64,000 nt of DNA from the NCBI GenBank assembly GCA_031460505.1, contig JAVKTT010000002.1:479004-543003 (forward strand). Direction: 5' to 3'. Made by a program: the position numbers and the translations under genes. The notes under the pieces are model-generated. The model did no database searches. It was not told where the DNA came from and saw only the letters and a list, made by a program, of their open reading frames with translations. The DNA comes from JAAYTL01 sp031460505 (GTDB taxonomy: Bacteria; Bacillota; Clostridia; Tissierellales; Tissierellaceae). Below, in pieces: positions 50,220-57,908 of the stretch (the first letter of the stretch is position 1; each line of letters starts with the position of its first letter).

Positions 50220-52577
50220 TTATATGCGCCAAATCTCATTGGCATAATCTTTGACAGTTCTGTCAGAGCTAAACTTACCTGCATTTGATAAATTTATCCA
50301 TGATTTTTTTGCCCATGATAGTCTATCTCTAAATTCTTTATCAACTCGATTTTGCGCTTCCCTATAACCATCAAAATCAGCCATTAGATAATATACATCA
50401 GGCTCATGCCAGTGTGCACCATGTAGCAATGAGTCATATAACTCTTTGTATCCATCCTTTGCTTTTATATCAAAGGTTCCATCTATTAAACTATCTACAA
50501 CCCTTTTTAGACCAGGTACATTGTTATAGTATTCTTGTGGATTGTAGCTATCTTTTATTCTTTCTATATCTTCGACTCTAAGTCCAAATATAAAGTTATT
50601 TTCTTCACCAGCTTCTTCTACTATTTCGACATTAGCACCATCGTATGTGCCTATTGTTGGAGCACCATTTAACATGAATTTCATATTACCTGTACCTGAT
50701 GCTTCTTTTCCTGCTGTTGATATTTGCTCTGAAATATCAGCAGCTGGGAACAACTTCTCAGCATAGGATACTCTATAGTTCTTTACAAATACTACTTTTA
50801 TTTTCCCATTTATATCTTTATCGTTATTGATTAAATCAGCTATATCATTGATAAATTTGATAACCGCTTTGGCTCTGTAGTACCCTGGTGCTGCCTTCCC
50901 GCCAAATATAAACGTCCTTGGATAAATGTCTAATTCAGGATTATCCTTTAATCTATAATATAGATCTAAAATTTGGAATGCATTTAAGAGCTGTCTTTTA
51001 TACTCATGGAATCTCTTTATTTGAATATCAAATATAGAATTTGGATCTACTTCGATTCCTTCATGTTCCTTAATATATTCTGCTAATTGAACCTTTTTAA
51101 GTTTTTTAATGCTTAAAAATCTATTTTGTACATCTTCATCTTCTGCAAACTTTTCTAGTTTCTTAAGCTGACTTAAATCTGTAATCCACTTATCAGAGCC
51201 TAGTAATTCTGTGATTAATTTTGATAATTCAGGATTTGATAAAAGAAGCCACCTTCTTTGAGTAATCCCGTTTGTCTTATTGTTGAATTTATCAGGATAT
51301 ACTCTATACCAATTATTTAGCTCTCTATTTTTTAGAATTTCAGTATGAAGCCTTGCTACACCATTAGTAGAATGGGAGCCATAGATTGATAGATAGGCCA
51401 TTTTAATTTGTCCATTACTAATGATTTCATATTCAGCTAAATCTTCATGAGCTATACCTTTTGATAGTAACTCTTCTCTTAATTGAACATTTATTTTTTC
51501 AATAACTCTATAAACATGTGGTAATAATTCTTGATATAATCCAATATCCCACTGTTCTAAAGCTTCTTGTAAAATTGTATGGTTTGTATATGCAAATGTT
51601 TGAACTGTAATTTCCCAAGCTTTTTCCCAATCAACATTTTCGACCTCTGTTAATATTCTCATCAACTCAGGTATAGCAACAGCTGGGTGAGTATCATTTA
51701 ATTGTAGTACATTTAAATCTGAAAACTTATCAAGTGATTCATAATTTTTTTTATGCTTTTCAATTAGATCTTGAATAGATGCAGAAACAAAGAAATATTG
51801 TTGTTTTAATCTAAGCTTTTTACCTTCTCTATTGGAATCATTTGGATAAAGAACCTTAGATATGTTTTCTGCCTTATTTTTTTCTTTAACTGATAAATCA
51901 TAATTTTGTTTGTTGAATTCTTCAAAACTGAAAGGTTCAATGGATTCAGCTTTCCACAGTCTAAGTGTGTTTATGGTTTGTTTACCAAATCCAATAATAG
52001 GAGTATCATAAGGAACTGCTTTTATATCCCCATCTGTAAAATGAATGGTTTTACTTTCTGATTCCTTTCTAATAGACCACGGATCTCCGTATTGAAGCCA
52101 ATCATCTGTTTTTTCATCTTGAAAACCATCTTTAAAACCCTGTTTAAATAATCCATATTCATATCTAATCCCATATCCTGATAAAGGTAAATTTAAAGTT
52201 GCTGCTGAATCTAAGAAACAAGCTGCTAATCTTCCTAATCCACCATTTCCAAGTGCTGCATCGGGTTCTATTTCTTCAACTTCATTATAGTTTATACCCA
52301 TTTCTTCTAACAATAACTTAATATCATCTATATAACCAAGATTGATAAGATTGTTACTTAGGGCTCTACCCATTAGATACTCAGCTGACAAATAATAAGC
52401 CTGTCTTTTATTTTTGAATTGTTCTTTTGATTCCATCCATAATGGAAGTACTTCTTCCATTATAGATTCAGAAAGAACCCTATACTTTTCCTGAAGATTA
52501 CACTCTTCTAATTTCTTGCCAAAAGTCGTAAGTGAGTACCTCTGCAAACTACTCCTTATGTTGTCTATTTTATTCAT
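50220..52577 (-). CDS. Glycogen/maltodextrin phosphorylase
   Basis: A 785-residue GT35 phosphorylase. Motifs include EPDAALGNGGLGRLAACFLDS near the N-terminus, the PLP region EASGTGNMKFMLNGAPTIGT (the PLP lysine lies in this KFMLNG stretch), and the IKRFHEYKRQLLN segment. It releases alpha-glucose-1-phosphate from maltodextrin or glycogen. The ATG at 52577 follows TTGGAGGTAACT; a start at 52589 overlaps malQ. It follows malQ by 2 bases. Confidence 0.94.
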   Translation of the reverse strand: MNKIDNIRSSLQRYSLTTFGKKLEECNLQEKYRVLSESIMEEVLPLWMESKEQFKNKRQAYYLSAEYLMGRALSNNLINLGYIDDIKLLLEEMGINYNEVEEIEPDAALGNGGLGRLAACFLDSAATLNLPLSGYGIRYEYGLFKQGFKDGFQDEKTDDWLQYGDPWSIRKESESKTIHFTDGDIKAVPYDTPIIGFGKQTINTLRLWKAESIEPFSFEEFNKQNYDLSVKEKNKAENISKVLYPNDSNREGKKLRLKQQYFFVSASIQDLIEKHKKNYESLDKFSDLNVLQLNDTHPAVAIPELMRILTEVENVDWEKAWEITVQTFAYTNHTILQEALEQWDIGLYQELLPHVYRVIEKINVQLREELLSKGIAHEDLAEYEIISNGQIKMAYLSIYGSHSTNGVARLHTEILKNRELNNWYRVYPDKFNNKTNGITQRRWLLLSNPELSKLITELLGSDKWITDLSQLKKLEKFAEDEDVQNRFLSIKKLKKVQLAEYIKEHEGIEVDPNSIFDIQIKRFHEYKRQLLNAFQILDLYYRLKDNPELDIYPRTFIFGGKAAPGYYRAKAVIKFINDIADLINNDKDINGKIKVVFVKNYRVSYAEKLFPAADISEQISTAGKEASGTGNMKFMLNGAPTIGTYDGANVEIVEEAGEENNFIFGLRVEDIERIKDSYNPQEYYNNVPGLKRVVDSLIDGTFDIKAKDGYKELYDSLLHGAHWHEPDVYYLMADFDGYREAQNRVDKEFRDRLSWAKKSWINLSNAGKFSSDRTVKDYANEIWRI

Positions 52578-52579
52578 AG

Positions 52580-54058
52580 TTACCTCCAAAATATTTTAGT
52601 TAGCTCCTTTATTCTGTTAGCTAGGTCATCTGTTAACTGATCCTTTTCTATTCTCCAGGTCCAATTATCTCCCAATGTGCCAGGTGTATTCATCCTTGCT
52701 GAATCATCCAGTCCTAAAAAGTCTTGCATTGATGCAATAGCTAAATATGCAGATGAACCCCATGCACCTCTTATAACTCCCCAGTTTAACCCCTCATCAT
52801 AATTGAGTTTTAGGTATTTACAAGTATACTCAAATATTTCTTTAGGAAGTGTCTCAAACCAACCCATTATAGTTTGGTTATCATGAGTACTAGCATATAC
52901 TACACAATTTTTATCAAAACCATGTGGAGCATGCACACTTTCTTCATAAGGGTTAAAAGCAAACTGTAATACCTTCATATTTGGGAATCCAGAGTCTTCA
53001 ACCATCTTTGTTACTTCAGGCGTATTAAACCCTAAATCTTCTACAATTATATCTAGCTCTCCTAATTCTTCTTTAATCTTGTTGAACAATTTAACCCCTG
53101 GACCTTTGACCCATCTTCCATTGACAGCATTTTCTGAACCGTGTTTTACTTCCCAATATGATTCAAAACCTCTAAAATGATCTATTCTTAATGTATCGTA
53201 TAATCTAAAGCTGTGCTCTATCCTTTTTACCCACCATTTATAGCCATCACCTTCCATAGCTTCCCAATTATATATCGGATTACCCCATAATTGTCCTGTG
53301 TCAGTGAATCCATCCGGTGGACAACCAGAAACAGTTATTGGGACAAGGTTTTCATCAAGATTAAAGTATTTTGGATTGCTCCATACATCTGAACTGTCTT
53401 CTGATACGTATATTGGTAAATCTCCAATTATCTTTATCCCTTTTTGATTTGCAAATTGTTTTAATCTATTCCACTGTCTGTAGAAGAAATTTTGAGTAAA
53501 TACCCAAAAATATATTTCATCTTGGTTTTCTTCTTCAAATTTTAGTACTGCTTCTGAATTGAATGTTTTATATTTAGGATTCCATTCATGCCAAGATTTG
53601 TTATCATGAATAGATTTAATTGACATAAACAAACTAAATTCTCTCAACCACTCTATATTAGATTCATAGAAGTATTTTAATTCATTAAATAGTTGTGACT
53701 TCGAATTATTGTATGCTATTCTTAGTAATTTCATCTTATTTTTGTATAAAAGCCCGTAATTAACTTTCGTGCTATCAACCTTTAGTTCATATCTCTTTAA
53801 ATCATCTTGATTAATAAAATTGTTTATTAACATTTCATCTAAATCAATGAAGTATGGATTTCCTGCAAAAGCAGAAAAACATTGATAAGGAGAATCCCCA
53901 AAACTTGTGACTCCGAGAGGCAGAATTTGCCAATTTTTCTGTTCAGATTTTGATAGGAAATCAACAAATCTATATGCTTCTTTCCCAAAGTCCCCTATAC
54001 CATATTCGCTTGGTAAGGATGAAATATGCATTAAAATACCACTGGATCTCTTGTTCAA
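52580..54058 (-). CDS. malQ: 4-alpha-glucanotransferase
   Basis: A 492-residue GH77 enzyme. The N-terminus is SSGILMHISSLPSEYGIGDFG, the nucleophile region LRIDHFRGFESYWEV carries the catalytic Asp, the acid is in IIVEDLGFNTPEV, and the third acid is in YASTHDNQTIMGW. It transfers glucan chains so that phosphorylase can act on short maltodextrins. It is the first gene of the operon. The TTG at 54058 follows AGAGGTG (6 nt); GTG at 54067 is less likely. Confidence 0.93.
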   Translation of the reverse strand: MNKRSSGILMHISSLPSEYGIGDFGKEAYRFVDFLSKSEQKNWQILPLGVTSFGDSPYQCFSAFAGNPYFIDLDEMLINNFINQDDLKRYELKVDSTKVNYGLLYKNKMKLLRIAYNNSKSQLFNELKYFYESNIEWLREFSLFMSIKSIHDNKSWHEWNPKYKTFNSEAVLKFEEENQDEIYFWVFTQNFFYRQWNRLKQFANQKGIKIIGDLPIYVSEDSSDVWSNPKYFNLDENLVPITVSGCPPDGFTDTGQLWGNPIYNWEAMEGDGYKWWVKRIEHSFRLYDTLRIDHFRGFESYWEVKHGSENAVNGRWVKGPGVKLFNKIKEELGELDIIVEDLGFNTPEVTKMVEDSGFPNMKVLQFAFNPYEESVHAPHGFDKNCVVYASTHDNQTIMGWFETLPKEIFEYTCKYLKLNYDEGLNWGVIRGAWGSSAYLAIASMQDFLGLDDSARMNTPGTLGDNWTWRIEKDQLTDDLANRIKELTKIFWR

Positions 54059-54086
54059 TACAATCACCTCTGTGACTTTTGATTTT

Positions 54087-54102
54087 GTGCAATCGATTGC
54101 AC
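54087..54102. promoter_or_regulatory. LacI-type operator of the malQ operon
   Basis: GTGCAATCGATTGCAC is a perfect 16-bp palindrome with the central CG typical of LacI-family operators; the core TGCAATCGATTGCA fits a MalR-type TGCAANCGNTTGCA. It begins about 12 nt downstream of the -10 of the leftward promoter, at the start site. Confidence 0.85.
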
Positions 54103-54113
54103 TAATTAATTTT

Positions 54114-54142
54114 AATATATCAGTTAATATTAATTTTGTAAA
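54114..54142 (-). promoter_or_regulatory. Leftward promoter of the malQ-glgP-malEFG operon
   Basis: On the minus strand, -35 TTTACA (54137-54142), 17 bp, -10 TATATT (54114-54119). The operator at 54087-54102 follows. This 410-bp gap between malQ and the rightward operon holds both promoters, two operators and a leader hairpin; no gene is seen in it. Confidence 0.7.
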
Positions 54143-54222
54143 GGTTTATTTAATAATTAACAGAAAATTTGGTTACCTCTTTTCTTACCCTCCAGTAGGA
54201 TATTTAATTTTTCTTAATTTTC

Positions 54223-54251
54223 TTGAAAATTATTCCATATAATGGTATAAT
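54223..54251 (+). promoter_or_regulatory. Rightward promoter of the disaccharide operon
   Basis: -35 TTGAAA (54223-54228), 17-bp spacer, -10 TATAAT (54246-54251). Transcription would start near 54258, leaving a 5' leader of about 220 nt before the binding-protein gene. Confidence 0.8.
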
Positions 54252-54255
54252 TATT

Positions 54256-54271
54256 ATGCAAACGTATGCAT
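54256..54271. promoter_or_regulatory. LacI-type operator of the disaccharide operon
   Basis: ATGCAAACGTATGCAT is a near-perfect palindrome with a central CG and one mismatched pair. It covers the predicted start site. It shares TGCAAnCGnnTGCA with the operator of the leftward operon, so the same regulator or CcpA could bind. Confidence 0.8.
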
Positions 54272-54423
54272 CCCGGATATTCCAATATTTATGTTTTACG
54301 TAATTTTATATTTTCGACGTAAATACTATAGCATAATTTTTTCTATTTCTTATTTGGAGCTATTTTTAATACATGCTGCATATAATTAAATGAAAAAGTC
54401 TATGCTATTTTATTTAGATCACC

Positions 54424-54456
54424 TTTAGCTTAACTCATTACATTAATTAAGCTAAA
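54424..54456 (+). other. Leader hairpin before binding-protein gene
   Basis: TTTAGCTTAA (54424-54433) and TTAAGCTAAA (54447-54456) form a perfect 10-bp stem, with an A-rich stretch after it and the ribosome binding site GGGGGAT downstream. It may stabilise the mRNA or affect translation. Confidence 0.55.
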
Positions 54457-54478
54457 AAAATAAAAGGGGGATATTTTT

Positions 54479-55753
54479 ATGATGAAGAGGTTTTTAATTG
54501 TTTTACTTATTGCAACTTTGGTGTTGGGCCTAGTAGCTTGCGGAAGTGATAAGACAGAAGAGCCAGTAGCTATTGATACCCCACAAGACGATATTGTAGA
54601 TGAAACACCTGAACCAGCACCAGTAGAAAAAACTCTATTAAACTTTGCAGTACAAGCAGATTCGACTCCAGCACTGGATAAGCTTGTTGAAGCTTTTAAC
54701 GCACAAAGCGAATTGTATGAAGTTAAAGCAACTATTATGACCAACGATTCAGGTCAAATGCATGACCAACTATTAAATTCACTATCTTCAAAAAGTGGTG
54801 AATACGATGTTATTTCAATGGACGTAGTATGGGCAGGAGAATTTGCAGCTGCAGGCTACTTAGAACCTATAGATCAATTATTGATGGATAAGGGCTGGAA
54901 ACCAACAGATTTTAATGCAGGATCAATGGATTCAGGAAAATATAAGGGTAAGAACTACGTTTTACCATACTTTCCTGACCTAGGTTTTATCTATTATAGA
55001 AAAGATATAGTTTCAGCTGAAGACGCAGCAATACTTGAATCAGGGAACTATACATTTGATGATTTAATAGCAATGGGAGAAAAATACAAAGGCGAGCAAG
55101 AGACAAAATACGCATTTGTATATCAGTCCAAACAATATGAAGGTTTAACTTGTAATCTAAATGAATTCACCGGCAACTGGTCAGATATTGAAGGCGGTTT
55201 AAACTATATGAAGCAAATGATGGATAAAGACTTAACTCCAGAAGATATTTTAAACTATACAGAAGGCGAAACTCATAACGCTCTTCTAAACGGTGAAGCT
55301 GTGTTTGCAAGAAACTGGCCATATGTAAATGGTATGTTACAATCAGGAGAACATCCAGTGAAGGTTGACCAGGTTGGATATGCACCTCTACCTAATGGTG
55401 GAACTGTAGGTGGATGGATTCTTGGTATAAATGCTAATTCACAAAACCCTGAAGGCGCTAAGGAATTCTTAACTTTCATAGCAGGCCCTGAAGGACAAAA
55501 GATTAATGCAAAAGAAGGAAGTTATTTGCCTGGATTTAATGCTCTGTTAGAAGATGCGGAGGTTCTGGCAGCTAATAAACTATTAACTAATGAAGGCTTC
55601 AAAAATGCATTATCTAAAACAATCGCAAGACCAGTAGTGCCTAACTACTCAGAGGTTAGTGATGCCATTCAAATAAGCGCACATCAATATCTATCTGGTA
55701 ATAGCGCTATAGAAGATGCTGTAACTGCAATTCAAAATGCATTAGCTCAATAA
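54479..55753 (+). CDS. Sugar ABC transporter binding lipoprotein
   Basis: A 424-residue binding protein with a lipoprotein signal (LVLGLVACGSDK, Cys21) and a two-lobed fold. The pattern (YDVISMDVVWAGEFAAAGYLEP, VLPYFPDLGFIYYRKDI) fits the sugar-binding family 1 cluster for di- or oligosaccharides. It starts the rightward operon. A hairpin follows its stop. Substrate is inferred from the GH65 enzyme downstream; a disaccharide such as maltose, trehalose, kojibiose or nigerose is possible. Confidence 0.9.
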   Translation: MMKRFLIVLLIATLVLGLVACGSDKTEEPVAIDTPQDDIVDETPEPAPVEKTLLNFAVQADSTPALDKLVEAFNAQSELYEVKATIMTNDSGQMHDQLLNSLSSKSGEYDVISMDVVWAGEFAAAGYLEPIDQLLMDKGWKPTDFNAGSMDSGKYKGKNYVLPYFPDLGFIYYRKDIVSAEDAAILESGNYTFDDLIAMGEKYKGEQETKYAFVYQSKQYEGLTCNLNEFTGNWSDIEGGLNYMKQMMDKDLTPEDILNYTEGETHNALLNGEAVFARNWPYVNGMLQSGEHPVKVDQVGYAPLPNGGTVGGWILGINANSQNPEGAKEFLTFIAGPEGQKINAKEGSYLPGFNALLEDAEVLAANKLLTNEGFKNALSKTIARPVVPNYSEVSDAIQISAHQYLSGNSAIEDAVTAIQNALAQ

Positions 55754-55770
55754 TCAATCAAATAACTATA

Positions 55771-55804
55771 AATGTTAGCTTTGACTTAGTTCAAAGCTAA
55801 CATT
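55771..55804 (+). terminator. Hairpin after the binding-protein gene
   Basis: AATGTTAGCTTTGA (55771-55784) pairs with TCAAAGCTAACATT (55791-55804). It separates the binding protein from the permease genes. It probably allows more binding protein than permease, like the hairpin at 48,768 in the other operon. Confidence 0.75.
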
Positions 55805-55820
55805 TTAATAGGAGGTTTTT

Positions 55821-57071
55821 ATGAAATTTTCAAAATGGGTTGATAAAAATGCCGGATATATACTCATTTTGCCAGCTGTTATCTTTATAGTATTATTTTC
55901 TATTGCACCCATTATGGGTACCCTCCGCTATGCCTTCTTTGATATGCAGCTAAATGACCAATCCAGAAATGATATGTATATGAAATCCAATGTAAACATC
56001 GGATTGAATCAGGAAACCATCAATTACCTGAATTACTATTTAGACATAGACTTGGATTTTGTTCAAAAAGAAGAGACTATATCTATAATTGAGGAGATAA
56101 AAATTGATCTGTCAGAGCTTGAGAGTTTTATAGCAGAGGAAATAGCAACAGCTGATTTAAAGAGTATAGTACAAGTTAATGTGGCGAAGCAAAATGCTTT
56201 AATAGAAAAACAGCAGCTTATCCTTTCTAAGCTGGAGGAATTATATTCTATGGAGGATGAATTCTACTCACCAGAAGACACCATGGCAGTAGCGTCAGAA
56301 TTTGAGACCTCAATAATAAAATCTAATTTTTCAGGTGGAACTAACTTTGTCAAGGTATTAAAGGATAAAAGGGTCCATTCCACACTAAAATTCACATTGA
56401 TATTTACTATAATCTCTGTTTTAGCAGAGTTAATACTAGGTTTAGCCTTAGCAATTATTATGAATAAATCATTTAAAGGTAGATCACTAGTTAGGACCTT
56501 TTCAATAATACCATGGGCAATCCCAACATCTGTTGCAGCCTTAATGTGGAGCTATCTTTACAACGGTTCAAGTGGAATAATTTCTCATATATTCTCAACA
56601 TTAGGCTTTATAACATCACCAGCAGCTTTACTGAATTCTTCGCAAAATGCTCTATGGGGTATAATCATTGCAGATGTATGGAAGACAACACCTTATATGG
56701 CATTACTGCTATTAGGAGGACTTCAGGTTATTCCAAATAGCTTATATGAATCATCGGCTCTTGATGGAGCAAGAAAATGGCAGCAATTCAGATACATTAC
56801 TTTGCCTCTATTAAAACCATCTATTTTTGTAGCACTTCTTTTTAGAACCCTAGATGCTTTTAGAGTTTTAGATTTAATCTATGTACTCACTGGAGGAGGT
56901 CCTGGTGGTTCTACTGAATCACTGTCTCTATATGCTTATAAAGTAATGTTCTCACAAACTAGGTTTGGTTATGGATCTGCTATGGTTTTAATTATGGCAT
57001 TAGTAGTGGGGATTATTACTTTTATCTATATTAAGGCTCTTAATGTAGATTTAATTGGCGAAAAAAGGTAG
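55821..57071 (+). CDS. Sugar ABC permease (MalF-type) with inserted helical loop
   Basis: A 416-residue permease. After the first TM (about residues 13-35) a charged, helical insert of about 140 residues (40-180) precedes the remaining TMs; ordinary family members lack most of it. The later part has the usual EAA loop (YESSALDGARKWQQFRYITL). It lies 67 bp after the binding-protein gene; the ATG follows AGGAGG. Confidence 0.9.
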   Translation: MKFSKWVDKNAGYILILPAVIFIVLFSIAPIMGTLRYAFFDMQLNDQSRNDMYMKSNVNIGLNQETINYLNYYLDIDLDFVQKEETISIIEEIKIDLSELESFIAEEIATADLKSIVQVNVAKQNALIEKQQLILSKLEELYSMEDEFYSPEDTMAVASEFETSIIKSNFSGGTNFVKVLKDKRVHSTLKFTLIFTIISVLAELILGLALAIIMNKSFKGRSLVRTFSIIPWAIPTSVAALMWSYLYNGSSGIISHIFSTLGFITSPAALLNSSQNALWGIIIADVWKTTPYMALLLLGGLQVIPNSLYESSALDGARKWQQFRYITLPLLKPSIFVALLFRTLDAFRVLDLIYVLTGGGPGGSTESLSLYAYKVMFSQTRFGYGSAMVLIMALVVGIITFIYIKALNVDLIGEKR

Positions 57072-57079
57072 GTGAGGAT

Positions 57080-57904
57080 ATGAATAATATGAAAACATCA
57101 ACCCTATTTAAAATAATTATAGTATTATATTTGTTTATAATAATCTTTCCCTTCTTTTGGGTTACAGTGACTTCCTTTAGACCGGAAGCTGAGATTTGGA
57201 GCACCAACGCCCTTCAATTAAAAGGAGCAACTCTTACGGATGAAAACTATGTAAATCTATTTAAGACAACAATACTTAATTCTTTAAAGAACTCCCTAGT
57301 AATTTCAACTATTACAACAATCTATGTAACTATGATAGCTTCACTATGTGCCTATTCTATTGCAAGATTGGAGTTTAAATTTAAGAAATTATTAACAGTT
57401 GTGATACTGGCTACATCTATGTTTCCACAAATGATTGTTATAGGTCCTATATATAGAGTTTTTGTTAAATTGGGATGGACAAATAGCTTCTATATATCCT
57501 TACCTTATTCTATGATAACTTTACCAATAGCCGTATTTATACTGATAACCCACTTCTCTCAAATTCCTAAGGAAATGGAAGAATCAGCTATAATGGATGG
57601 TTCATCTAAAATTAATACCTTTTTTAAAATAATATTACCACTAGCTACTCCAGGAATATTTACTTCAGCAATAATGACCTTTATTGGTGCATGGAACGAG
57701 TTCTTATTGTCCTTGACTCTCAACACAAACGAAGCATGGAGAACAGCAACTGTAAGTATTTCCTTTTTAAGAGGACAATTTGAAATATTCTGGGGACAGG
57801 TAACAGCTGCAACTGTAGTAGTGACCATACCTACATTAATCATCGTAATTCTTTTCCAAAGACAAATCGTATCCGGAATTACCTCCGGGGCATTAAAGGA
57901 GTGA
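57080..57904 (+). CDS. Sugar ABC permease (MalG-type)
   Basis: A 274-residue permease with six TMs and EAA loop MEESAIMDGSSKINTFFKII. The C-terminal IVSGITSGALKE is typical. It partners the upstream permease. The ATG follows GGTGAGGAT. Confidence 0.92.
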   Translation: MNNMKTSTLFKIIIVLYLFIIIFPFFWVTVTSFRPEAEIWSTNALQLKGATLTDENYVNLFKTTILNSLKNSLVISTITTIYVTMIASLCAYSIARLEFKFKKLLTVVILATSMFPQMIVIGPIYRVFVKLGWTNSFYISLPYSMITLPIAVFILITHFSQIPKEMEESAIMDGSSKINTFFKIILPLATPGIFTSAIMTFIGAWNEFLLSLTLNTNEAWRTATVSISFLRGQFEIFWGQVTAATVVVTIPTLIIVILFQRQIVSGITSGALKE

Positions 57905-57908
57905 TGAT

